Below are positions 56,604 to 64,000 of a DNA stretch of 64,000 bases, one piece after another. This DNA is from Cyanobium usitatum str. Tous (GTDB lineage: Bacteria; Cyanobacteriota; Cyanobacteriia; PCC-6307; Cyanobiaceae). The notes under the pieces were generated by a model. The model did not search any database. It saw only the letters and a list, made by a program, of their open reading frames with translations, and was not told where the DNA came from. How positions within the stretch are numbered: the stretch's first letter is position 1; each line of letters opens with the position of its first letter. The DNA lies in contig NZ_OY986431.1 in assembly GCF_963920485.1 (NCBI RefSeq), forward strand, positions 2,251,351-2,315,350. The letters run 5' to 3'. The translations under genes and the position numbers were made by a program.

Positions 56604-57998
56604 TCAGCAGGCAAGTCGCATCCGATTTCGCTGCAACTGCTGCTCAACCTGGTCAAAGCCCGTGCCCCCCTCGCTGCGCCTGGCCGCCACCACCTGCTGG
56701 GGAGTGATGGCCTCATAAATATCGGCTTCAAAGGCAGGGTGCAGCTGCTGCCAGCGCCCCAGGGGCAGATCGCGCAGCAGGATTCCCTCTGCCAGGCAGC
56801 CCTTCACCAGGCCGCCCACCAACTGGTAGGCCTCGCGGAAGGGCACCCCCTTAGCCACCAGGTAGTCGGCCACATCGGTGGCGTTGGAGAAATCCGCAGC
56901 CACTGCCGCCTCCAGGCGCTGGGGCCGAAACTCGAGCCCCTCTTCAAACAGGATCGCCATCGCCTCGAGGCAATCGAGGCAGGTGCGCACCCCGTCAAAC
57001 AGGGCCTCCTTGTCTTCCTGGAAGTCCTTGTTGTAAGCGAGGGGCAGGCCCTTGATCATGGTTAGCAAGCCCATCAGGTGGCCAAACACCCGGCCGCTCT
57101 TGCCCCGCACCAGCTCGGGCACATCGGGGTTCTTTTTCTGGGGCATCAGGCTGCTGCCCGTCGCACAGCGGTCGGTGAGACCGATAAAGCCAAACTCTTC
57201 GCTGGCCCAGAGGATCACCTCCTCGCTGAGCCGGCTCAGGTGCACCAGCACCAAGCTGGCGGCAGCCATGAACTCGACCGCAAAGTCCCGGTCACTGACC
57301 GCATCGAGACTGTTGGCGTAGATGGTGTCAAAGCCCAACTCGGCCGCGGTCTGGCGCCGATCGATGGGCACCGGCGTGCCCGCCAGGGCCGCGGCCCCCA
57401 GGGGACAGATATTCACCCGCCCACGCACGTCGGCCAAACGGGCCCGATCCCGCTCAGCCATCTCGATGTACGCCAGTAGGTGGTGGGCCAGACACACCGG
57501 CTGGGCCCGCTGCAGATGGGTGTAGCCGGGGATTAAGACCGTGCTGTGCAGCTCAGCCTGAGCCAGCAGGGCCCGCTCGAAGCGCAGCAAGCCCCCGTCA
57601 ATGGCATCAATTTGGCCGCGTAGCCACAGACGCAGGTCGGTGCCCACCTGGTCGTTGCGACTGCGGCCGGTGTGCAATTTCTTGCCCAGGGGGCCGAGCA
57701 ACTCAATCAGACGCCGTTCAACGGCGAAGTGCACATCTTCAGCCTCCAGACCGGGATTGAACTCGCCCCTGGCTGCCTCGGATCTGACATTCTCCAGGCC
57801 CTCGATCAACTGGGCCGCCTCGCTCTCGCTGATCACGGCGCAACTGCCCAACATGCGGGCATGGGCGATGGAGCCGTCCAGGTCTTGCTGCAGCAGGGTG
57901 ATGTCAAAACCAATCGAGGCGTTAAAGCGCTCGATCGACGGATGCAGGCCCTGCTCGAAACGCTGGCTCCAGGTAGACGCGGTGGAATCAACAGCCAT
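56604..57998 (-). CDS. argH: Argininosuccinate lyase
   Basis: Last step of arginine synthesis, releasing fumarate. 464 residues; the fumarase-superfamily signature [12 protein letters not shown] (about 278-289) contains the flexible catalytic Ser loop. Also visible are [15 protein letters not shown] near 113-127 and [11 protein letters not shown] near 157-167. The full length is normal. ATG start. It follows the PP2C-type phosphatase gene by 32 bp and precedes the RRM gene. Confidence 0.97.
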   Translation of the reverse strand: MAVDSTASTWSQRFEQGLHPSIERFNASIGFDITLLQQDLDGSIAHARMLGSCAVISESEAAQLIEGLENVRSEAARGEFNPGLEAEDVHFAVERRLIELLGPLGKKLHTGRSRNDQVGTDLRLWLRGQIDAIDGGLLRFERALLAQAELHSTVLIPGYTHLQRAQPVCLAHHLLAYIEMAERDRARLADVRGRVNICPLGAAALAGTPVPIDRRQTAAELGFDTIYANSLDAVSDRDFAVEFMAAASLVLVHLSRLSEEVILWASEEFGFIGLTDRCATGSSLMPQKKNPDVPELVRGKSGRVFGHLMGLLTMIKGLPLAYNKDFQEDKEALFDGVRTCLDCLEAMAILFEEGLEFRPQRLEAAVAADFSNATDVADYLVAKGVPFREAYQLVGGLVKGCLAEGILLRDLPLGRWQQLHPAFEADIYEAITPQQVVAARRSEGGTGFDQVEQQLQRNRMRLAC

Positions 57999-58030
57999 TC
58001 GGGGCTTGGCGCTCAGCGCTAGGCAGGGAA

Positions 58031-59422
58031 TCAGCTTGGCAGGGAGGGCAGCATCAGCTCCTCCTTCACCTTGAGCACCACCATCGAAGCGTCATCGTCG
58101 AGCTGCCGGTCTGCCCCCACGAAGCGATCCAACCGGGCAAACAGCTGGTCGAGAATCCCCTGAGCGCCGATGCCGGAGCGGCAGGCCGCCTGCAGCTGGC
58201 GCACCAACCGCTCCTCGTCGAAGCGCTCACCGCTAAAGCCGGTGGCCTCGGTCACCCCGTCTGTGTAATAGAGCAGCACATCGCCTGGATCCAGCACGAT
58301 CTGCTCAAGGCCGTAATCGGCTTCGCTCTGCAAACCAATCAGCAGACCTGGGGCATCAAGGCGCTCCACCTGGTTGCGCTGGCGCCGCCAGATCAAGGGC
58401 GGATTGTGGGCCGCATTGGCGTAGCGCAGCAGGTGGGTGCGGGGGTCGTAATCGGAATAAAAGAGGGTCACAAACCGGTGCGACTGGGCCAGATCTTCCT
58501 GGGCCAGCTGGTTGAGGTCGTGAAGGATGCGCTCAGGGGAATGGCCGCTCAGCACCTCGGCCCGCAACATGCCGCGCAGCATGGTCATCAGCAGACTTGC
58601 CGGCACGCCCTTGCCCATCACATCGCCCATCACCAGCGCCCAGCGGGCCTGTTCGCGGCGGCGGCCCAGCAGCTGGGGGCGGGTGGGGATGAAGTCGTAA
58701 TAGTCACCGCCCACCTGAAAGGCAGGGCGGCAACGGGCTGCCAGCTCAACGCCATCGATCACCGGACAGCGGTCCGGCAGCAGCTGGGCCTGAATTTCAG
58801 CACCGATGCTGAGCTGGCGATCGAGCCGCTCATGGCGCCGCATGGTCTGGAGCAGGGTCTCGTTTTCCAGAGCCACGGCACTGAGATCAGCCACCAGCTG
58901 CAGGTGGCGGCGATGCACCTCGCTCCAGGCAAAGCCCTGCCGATTGCTGAAGATGTATAGGCGGCCTCGCTGGAGGCTGCGGGAAACCACCGATGTAGCA
59001 ACCACCTGGGCTTCGCCCAGCAACCGGCCCACCCGCTGATCAAGCAAGGCCGCCACAGCCGCATCACCGCTGAGAGCTGCCAAATCCCCATCCGCCAACG
59101 CCGCCAGCTGGCGCAACAGCTCGGCGCAGGGCTCGGCAGGCGTGGCCTGCAGATACTCGCGCCAGAGGCGGCCATCCTCGTGGAATACCACCAGCACTGC
59201 CCCCTCGGCTTCCACCAGCCGGGCCGCCACCAGAGGCACCAGCTCCAGAAAGCGACCCAGATTAGTGAAACTGCGCAGGGCAAAAGTCAGGGAAGCCAGC
59301 AGCTCCTGGTTGCGCCGCTGCTCCCGGCTGAGGCTGTCGAGCAGTTGCCGCAACGAGGCTGCAGCAGACAACAGGGCCGGACCCTGGGGAGAAACCGGAT
59401 GGGGGGGCGGCTTGTTGCTCAC
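58031..59422 (-). CDS. GAF-domain PP2C/SpoIIE-type serine phosphatase
   Basis: 463 residues. A short coiled region (about 20-45) is followed by a GAF-like sensor domain (about 48-200), a linker helix and a PP2C-type SpoIIE phosphatase domain (about 215-455). The phosphatase has QVGGDYYDF (about 235-243), [14 protein letters not shown] (about 264-277) and the late metal Asp in [10 protein letters not shown]. This is the RsbU/IcfG type that dephosphorylates anti-sigma-factor antagonists. No partner STAS or kinase gene is adjacent. GTG start. The ligand of the GAF domain is unknown. Confidence 0.88.
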   Translation of the reverse strand: MSNKPPPHPVSPQGPALLSAAASLRQLLDSLSREQRRNQELLASLTFALRSFTNLGRFLELVPLVAARLVEAEGAVLVVFHEDGRLWREYLQATPAEPCAELLRQLAALADGDLAALSGDAAVAALLDQRVGRLLGEAQVVATSVVSRSLQRGRLYIFSNRQGFAWSEVHRRHLQLVADLSAVALENETLLQTMRRHERLDRQLSIGAEIQAQLLPDRCPVIDGVELAARCRPAFQVGGDYYDFIPTRPQLLGRRREQARWALVMGDVMGKGVPASLLMTMLRGMLRAEVLSGHSPERILHDLNQLAQEDLAQSHRFVTLFYSDYDPRTHLLRYANAAHNPPLIWRRQRNQVERLDAPGLLIGLQSEADYGLEQIVLDPGDVLLYYTDGVTEATGFSGERFDEERLVRQLQAACRSGIGAQGILDQLFARLDRFVGADRQLDDDASMVVLKVKEELMLPSLPS

Positions 59423-59506
59423 CGATTGGGCACGGTGCGGCCGCGGCGGTTTCGCAAGATAGCGGCGACACGGGCAAGTGCCCTACCGGCCAAGGCAAGC
59501 AGGACC

Positions 59507-60988
59507 TCAGCGAGCCAGCAAGGCCTCAACAAACTCAAAGCTGTTGAAGGGCCGCAGGTCGCGAATACCCTCACCAGCGCCAATGAAACGGATTGGCAGC
59601 CCGGCTTCAGAGGCGACGGCCAGGGCCACACCACCACGGGCGCTGCCATCGAGCTTGGTGAGCACCACCCCAGTTAGTCCGGCGGCCTTGGCAAAAGCCA
59701 TGGCCTGACGCAGGCCGTTCTGACCCTGGCTGGCATCCAGCACCAAAAGCGACTCCACCACCGCCTCCGGCGCCAGCTTGTCGACAATCCTGCGCACCTT
59801 GCTGAGCTCTTCCATCAAGTTGTGCTTGGTCTGCAGCCGGCCAGCCGTGTCCACCAACACCAACTCAGTGCCCTTGGCCTGGGCAGCACCGATGGCGTCA
59901 TAGACGACGGCCGCTGGATCGGCATTGGCGCTGGGATTGGAGATCACCGGCACCTTGCTGCGCTCACCCCACACCTGCACCTGCTGCACCGCCGCGGCCC
60001 GGAAAGTATCAGCAGCAGCGATCAAGCAGCTGTAGCCGCTGCGCACCGCCAAGTTGGCCAGCTTGCCGAGCGTGGTCGTCTTGCCCACGCCGTTTACCCC
60101 CACCAACAGCCATACGTTGAGCTGCTCGCGGCGGGGGGCTAGCAGGGGCTGGCCACTGGCCTCGATCGGTTGGTCGAGGATGGCGCGCAGCTGCTCCTTA
60201 AGGAAGCGCAGGCCCTCGGCGGGATCCACCACCTCCTGGTTGAGCCGCTGGCGCAGGGCACCAAGGGCCCGGTCGGTGGCCTCCACCCCAACGTCTGCCC
60301 GCAGCAGGGTGGTTTCCAGACCGTCAACCACCTCTGGGGTGAGCGGGTCATCACCGAGGTTGTCGAGCAGCTGGGTGACCAAGCCCTGGCGAGTTTTCTC
60401 GAGGCCCTGGCGCAAACGAGTGAGCCAGTCGATCTCCTCAAGCGAAACCTGATCAACCCGCTTGCCCTGGGCCGCGAGTACCTCAGCCGACCAGGTGAAG
60501 GTGGCGTCGAAAGCGCCCAAGCTGGGCTCAGCTAGTTCGGGCGCTGCAGGGGCTTCAAGGGCGGGAGCCTCTGGCGCCGTGATCGCCTGTTGGCGTTCGG
60601 CCCGCTGGGCCGCTGCCTGCTCCAGCAGGGAAAGGGGCGCGGCCACTGGAGTAGCCGGTTGGGCAACCTGCTGAGGATCCTGCACAAGACCCTGTTCGGG
60701 CTGCTGGGTATTGGTCTGTACAGGCTGTACAGAATCTGGAAGAGGGGGCTCAGTGGCAGATTCGGGCTCAAGCTGCCGCCGCTTTTGCTCCTCCTGCTGG
60801 GCCTTGAGGCGGGCGTAGGCCTGGCGGGCCCATTCCAGCGCCTCAGCGTTGGGATCGGAGGAAACCTCAACAGGCTGTTCTTGAGCCTGCTCTGGACCCT
60901 GACCCGAAACCTGTTCAGAAGCTGGCGGCGGGGTTGCTGATGGGTCAGCTGGGGATGGGCCGGTGCGATTAAACCAGTCGTAAACCAT
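59507..60988 (-). CDS. ftsY: Signal recognition particle receptor FtsY
   Basis: SRP GTPase that docks ribosomes for membrane insertion. 493 residues: a long acidic, Gln/Pro-rich N-terminal A domain (about 1-180), then the N domain (LEKTRQGLVTQLLDNL) and G domain with GVNGVGKTTT (about 299-308), ADTFRAAAVQQ, DTAGRLQ, TKLDGSARGG and a C-terminal GAGEGIRDLRPFNS. ATG start, 7 bp after nusB. Targeting of thylakoid and plasma-membrane proteins is expected. Confidence 0.96.
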   Translation of the reverse strand: MVYDWFNRTGPSPADPSATPPPASEQVSGQGPEQAQEQPVEVSSDPNAEALEWARQAYARLKAQQEEQKRRQLEPESATEPPLPDSVQPVQTNTQQPEQGLVQDPQQVAQPATPVAAPLSLLEQAAAQRAERQQAITAPEAPALEAPAAPELAEPSLGAFDATFTWSAEVLAAQGKRVDQVSLEEIDWLTRLRQGLEKTRQGLVTQLLDNLGDDPLTPEVVDGLETTLLRADVGVEATDRALGALRQRLNQEVVDPAEGLRFLKEQLRAILDQPIEASGQPLLAPRREQLNVWLLVGVNGVGKTTTLGKLANLAVRSGYSCLIAAADTFRAAAVQQVQVWGERSKVPVISNPSANADPAAVVYDAIGAAQAKGTELVLVDTAGRLQTKHNLMEELSKVRRIVDKLAPEAVVESLLVLDASQGQNGLRQAMAFAKAAGLTGVVLTKLDGSARGGVALAVASEAGLPIRFIGAGEGIRDLRPFNSFEFVEALLAR

Positions 60989-60995
60989 GGCTTGT

Positions 60996-61634
60996 TCAGG
61001 CCTCCGCCGCGGAACGAGCTGTCGTAAAGCGCCGCAGCACCCCGTTGATCATGCGGCGGCCCTGCTCATCGCTATAGCGATTGGCTAACTCCACAGCTTC
61101 GTTACAGGCCACGGCAGGGGGGGTGCGGAAGCTCTCGAGGTCTACGGCTGCGAGCCGCAGGATGTCCCGATCGATGCGGGGCAGGCGAGTAAGACGCCAT
61201 CCCTCCATTACCCGATCCAGTCGCTCATCGATCGCCTGACGGTCGCGCAGCACGGCCTCGACCCGGGCGATGGCACCGAGGCGCACCTCTTCTTGGTCGG
61301 CCAGCATCAGCAGCCGGGGCAACTCCAGGCTTGCGGAAAGGCGATTAAGGGCCTGTTCAGCCGCGACCAGGCCGGCGTTGAGGTGCTGGCGCACCCGGGG
61401 CAACTGCTGCTCACCCTGCTCCTGCAACTCGCTATCAAGCAGTTGCTGCTGGGCGGCCTGCAAGTCTTCGGCGGAACGATCCAGGGACTCACGCACATCC
61501 TGGCTGAGGGTGGCGAGCACCTGCTGCAACAGGCCCTCCATGCCAGTTGGCAAGGCCGGGGCAGACGAGCCGCGATCACTGGTCTGACCAAGCATCAGCA
61601 GGGCCAGTTCACGGGAGAGGGTGCGGCTCTGCAT
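60996..61634 (-). CDS. nusB: Transcription antitermination protein NusB
   Basis: Partner of NusE (S10) in rRNA antitermination. 212 residues, longer than the 130-140 typical of E. coli NusB. An N-terminal SRELALLMLGQ helix is followed by an inserted helical Gln/Glu-rich region (about 30-110). The conserved C-terminal half has RLPRIDRDILRLAAVDLE and VACNEAVELANRYSDEQGRRMINGVL (starts about 176). The insert is seen in cyanobacterial NusB. ATG start, 15 bp after the DUF502 gene and 7 bp before ftsY. Confidence 0.92.
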   Translation of the reverse strand: MQSRTLSRELALLMLGQTSDRGSSAPALPTGMEGLLQQVLATLSQDVRESLDRSAEDLQAAQQQLLDSELQEQGEQQLPRVRQHLNAGLVAAEQALNRLSASLELPRLLMLADQEEVRLGAIARVEAVLRDRQAIDERLDRVMEGWRLTRLPRIDRDILRLAAVDLESFRTPPAVACNEAVELANRYSDEQGRRMINGVLRRFTTARSAAEA

Positions 61635-61649
61635 CAGGTGGGTTCTGCC

Positions 61650-62375
61650 TCAGGAAAGTTGGGGGGTGCGCAGCTGGGCCAGCAGGCTGGAGAAGCTGCG
61701 ATTGGGGGTGGAGCGCTCGTCGGGGTTAACGATGCCGGCGGAAATGATTGTGCGGAAAGCATCCTCCACCGAGATCTCGAGATCCTTAACAGAACCCTCT
61801 GGCACAACGGTGTACCAGCCGGTGGTTGGATTCGGGGCAGTGGGAATGAACACACTCAGCATGGGCTCAGTGAAGCCTGCCTGCAGGGCAGAGCCGATCG
61901 CGCCAGTCACAAAACCCAGGGCGTAGAGACCCTCGCGGGGATACTCCACCAGCACGACCCGACGAAACTTGCTGGAGTTGCCCTGGAGGAAGGTTTCCAG
62001 CAGCTGCTTGAGGGTTTTGTAAACCGAGCCAGCTAGGGGGATGCGCAGCAGGGTCCCTTCGCCAAACTCAAGCAGCCAGCGACCAACAATGTTGCGGGCC
62101 ATCAGGCCGATCAACAGGATGCCGAGCAGGGGCACCAGTAGACCAACGCCCAGGTTGATCAGCTCCTGCAACACCGGATTGAGGGTATTGAAGGGATTGA
62201 ACTGCTTAGGGATAGAAGTGAGAAACGCCAGCACGAAACGGCTCACCGTGGTGCCCAACCAGATCGTGGTTGCCAGTGGAATCACCACAAGCAAACCAGC
62301 GATCAAATCGTTCTTGAGATCGGATTGAAGCCGATCCCCTAGGGGCTGATCCGATCTGGGGCTGGATTGAACCAA
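61650..62375 (-). CDS. DUF502 membrane protein
   Basis: 241 residues from the TTG at 62375 (VQSSPRSDQPLG next); a TTG at 62405 would add ten. Two membrane helices (about 26-50 and 76-100) are followed by the family hallmark GEGTLLRIPLAGSVYKTLKQ (about 119-138) and a soluble beta-rich domain (VVLVEYPREGLYALGFVTG). DUF502 proteins occur in bacteria and plants (COV/LCV type); molecular function unknown. In cyanobacteria they lie upstream of nusB-ftsY, as here. Confidence 0.85.
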   Translation of the reverse strand: MVQSSPRSDQPLGDRLQSDLKNDLIAGLLVVIPLATTIWLGTTVSRFVLAFLTSIPKQFNPFNTLNPVLQELINLGVGLLVPLLGILLIGLMARNIVGRWLLEFGEGTLLRIPLAGSVYKTLKQLLETFLQGNSSKFRRVVLVEYPREGLYALGFVTGAIGSALQAGFTEPMLSVFIPTAPNPTTGWYTVVPEGSVKDLEISVEDAFRTIISAGIVNPDERSTPNRSFSSLLAQLRTPQLS

Positions 62376-62431
62376 GTGACAATCCGGAGATCCGGCCTGC
62401 AGCAATCTGCTTTCAACTTAGCCAGCCGGCC

Positions 62432-63082
62432 TCACAGCAGGGCCACTAAGGCCAAAAGCACGAAGCCGATAGCCAGTACCACTGCTGTGCCGGTGCCGCC
62501 GTAGCGACGCTGGTTGACCGTGAGATCGCGAGCGCGCTGTTGCTGCTGAAGCTGATCTTCAGCCTGCTGCAACTGGCGCTGCATGAAACTCTTAGCAGCC
62601 GCCTGCTGCTGCTCCGGAGTGGCATCAGCGGGGATCTGACCAGCCTGGGCCGCCTGGGCAATCAATTGGTCGATGACCTGGGGATTGTCCATTTGGGCGC
62701 GGGCCATAGCCAGTTGACCCTTGCGCGCAGCCAGCTGCTGGTCTGCCTGTTCGGAGAGGCTGCGGTCGCCGCTGATTGAAACCGGCACCGCCACGACCAA
62801 GGCAAGGGCCAGCAGGATGCTCACTACAGCCACAAGCCAGCGCAGCGGGGTGCGGCCAGCGGCTGGATGGTCGAGGCGACTGCCGAATAACATCAGCAGC
62901 AGACCAACCAAGGCCATCGGCGACTGGCTGACCAGTCGATCCATCAACAGCTGGCGATATCCCTCTTCAGCCCAGTTCCAAGAGCCCAGGAGCACCAGCA
63001 ACTGCAGGGCAAGCAACACGACCAAGGTGAGGCCGAGCCAACGCAACAGGTGGCCCAGGCGGCCGAAGGAAGCAGTGCTCAC
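62432..63082 (-). CDS. Membrane protein, HpsJ-like
   Basis: 216 residues from the GTG at 63082; TTG 63118 would add 12. Three or four helices: about 10-32, 53-68 (MALVGLLLMLFG), 80-102 and a C-terminal one (VVLAIGFVLLALVALL). The soluble part between 105 and 185 is Gln/Ala-rich and helical. The MALVGLLLMLFGSRL segment resembles proteins annotated as HpsJ family, named for hormogonium polysaccharide secretion in Nostoc. That name is from memory, and the role in unicellular species is unknown. Divergent from queG by 47 bp. Confidence 0.6.
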   Translation of the reverse strand: MSTASFGRLGHLLRWLGLTLVVLLALQLLVLLGSWNWAEEGYRQLLMDRLVSQSPMALVGLLLMLFGSRLDHPAAGRTPLRWLVAVVSILLALALVVAVPVSISGDRSLSEQADQQLAARKGQLAMARAQMDNPQVIDQLIAQAAQAGQIPADATPEQQQAAAKSFMQRQLQQAEDQLQQQQRARDLTVNQRRYGGTGTAVVLAIGFVLLALVALL

Positions 63083-63129
63083 AGAAGGGTCTCGCGGCAG
63101 ATTTAGACAACGGCGCAACTGTACGGGCG

Positions 63130-64000
63130 ATGACGCTGCACGCCCACCACGACCTTGTACTCCGTCTAAAACAGCAAGCCCAGCAGCTTGGCTTTGACCC
63201 GGTCGGCCTCGCCGCCGTGCCAGCCGGAGAGCGCCTAGGCCTGCGAACGGCGGCCCTGGAGCGCTGGCTTGCAGCGGGCTATCAAGCCGACATGGCCTGG
63301 ATGGCCGACCCGCGCCGGCGCGCGGTGGAACAGCTACTGCCCGGGGTGCGCAGCCTGCTGGCGGTGGGCCTCAACTACTACGTGGAGGCCGATCGGGCAC
63401 CGGGGGCACTCAAGGTGGCCCGCTATGGCTGGGGGCGGGACTACCACCGGGTGATCGATGGCCGCCTGCGCCAGCTGGGTCGCTGGTTGGAGCAGCAGGT
63501 GCCTGGGGTGGGTTGGAGGGCCTGCGTCGACAGTGCACCGCTGATGGATAAGGCCTGGGCCGAGCAGGCCGGCCTGGGCTGGATTGGCAAAAACGGCAAC
63601 CTGATCAATCGCGAGCGTGGCTCCTGGCTACTGCTGGGCCACCTGCTCACCACCTTGGAGCTGCCTGCCGATGCTGCCGCCACACCCCTTTGCGGCAGCT
63701 GCAGCCGCTGCCTGCCGGCCTGTCCCACCGGCGCCATCACCGAGCCCTTCGTGGTGGACAGCCGCCGCTGCCTGGCCTTTCACACCATCGAAAACCGCGA
63801 TCCCGAGCTGCCGCAAGCGATCACCAGCAAATTGGAGGGCTGGGTAGCTGGCTGCGACATCTGCCAGGACGTGTGTCCCTGGAATCAACAGCCGCTGCGA
63901 AGCAGTGAAGACGCGGATCTACAGCCGCGGCCCTGGCTGCTGAACCTGCAGGCCGAGGAAGCCCTGGGGTGGAGCGACGCCGACTGGGATACCAAGCTGC
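63130..64000 (+). CDS. queG: Epoxyqueuosine reductase (3' end outside the window)
   Basis: Final step of queuosine synthesis on tRNA. ATG at 63130; 290 codons are visible and the frame is open at the window edge. Catalytic-type Asp134 (VDSAP), GLGWIGKNGNLI (148-159) and two 4Fe-4S clusters' cysteines: C188, C191, C194 and C198 (CGSCSRCLPACP), then C214, C242, C245 and C249 (CDICQDVCPWN). The cobalamin-dependent family fits with cbiD in this window. The usual length is about 300-380, so up to 90 residues may be missing. Confidence 0.94.
   Translation, partial: MTLHAHHDLVLRLKQQAQQLGFDPVGLAAVPAGERLGLRTAALERWLAAGYQADMAWMADPRRRAVEQLLPGVRSLLAVGLNYYVEADRAPGALKVARYGWGRDYHRVIDGRLRQLGRWLEQQVPGVGWRACVDSAPLMDKAWAEQAGLGWIGKNGNLINRERGSWLLLGHLLTTLELPADAAATPLCGSCSRCLPACPTGAITEPFVVDSRRCLAFHTIENRDPELPQAITSKLEGWVAGCDICQDVCPWNQQPLRSSEDADLQPRPWLLNLQAEEALGWSDADWDTKL

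Overview
The window is a gene-dense, GC-rich stretch of a cyanobacterial chromosome. The gene set points to the Synechococcus/Cyanobium group of alpha-cyanobacteria. Cyanobacterial markers are the sulfolipid pair sqdB-sqdX, a photosynthetic-type GAPDH, plastid-genome relatives (Ycf23-like, Ycf37-like), a lumenal CYP38-type cyclophilin, a type II Gly-rich RRM protein and a pilB-pilT-pilC cluster. I found no insertion sequence, prophage, CRISPR array or rRNA. No gene-free stretch exceeds about 215 bp; the longest are 12000-12212 (asd/tig) and 43308-43474 (gap/murC).

Layout. 1-7.9 kb: holA (its first base lies just outside the window), lysC, uvrB, a small holin-like membrane protein, a Ycf23-like protein, tilS and an unknown protein. 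7.9-12 kb: asd-dapA-rnj on the minus strand; with lysC this supplies most of the early lysine/diaminopimelate branch. 12.2-18.2 kb: tig, clpP, clpX, an LRAT-domain protein and dnaX, i.e. folding, proteolysis and replication. 18.2-23.1 kb: a GT2 glycosyltransferase and a SpoIID-like lipoprotein, then rpmI-rplT-ycf37 and an exported unknown. 23.2-26.4 kb: thiG, then sqdB-sqdX. 26.4-33.3 kb: cbiD, guaA, two unknowns and PBP2 on the minus strand, with a class V aminotransferase opposite. 33.4-39 kb: the least characterised part, with tRNA-Gly(CCC), several small unknown genes, a lipoprotein, a HARP/SNF2-type helicase divergent from an HNH nuclease, two small membrane proteins and an SDR protein. 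39-49.4 kb: pdxA, efp-accB, a CYP38-like PPIase, gap, murC-murB, ybaB, and grpE-dnaJ-tusA-like-rsgA. 49.4-53.7 kb: the type IV pilus motor genes pilB-pilT-pilC. 53.6-64 kb: a BaiN-like flavoprotein, dus, an RRM protein, argH, a PP2C-type phosphatase, ftsY, nusB, a DUF502 protein, an HpsJ-like protein and the start of queG.

Packing is extreme. Two divergent gene pairs appear to share a CATG, so their ATG start codons overlap on opposite strands, and a third pair is 6 bp apart. Several convergent pairs overlap at their stops through TTAA or CTAG palindromes. Two operon junctions use a TTGA stop/start overlap with a TTG start. TTG and GTG starts are frequent.

The observations I rate highest are the HARP-like/SNF2 helicase next to a stand-alone HNH nuclease, which resembles a split version of the eukaryotic ZRANB3/SMARCAL1 architecture, and an identical nine-residue arginine-rich motif at the C-terminal ends of RNase J and the RRM protein, which may be an RNA-degradosome docking peptide. 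All calls come from reading the sequence and from memory of protein families; no database search was run.
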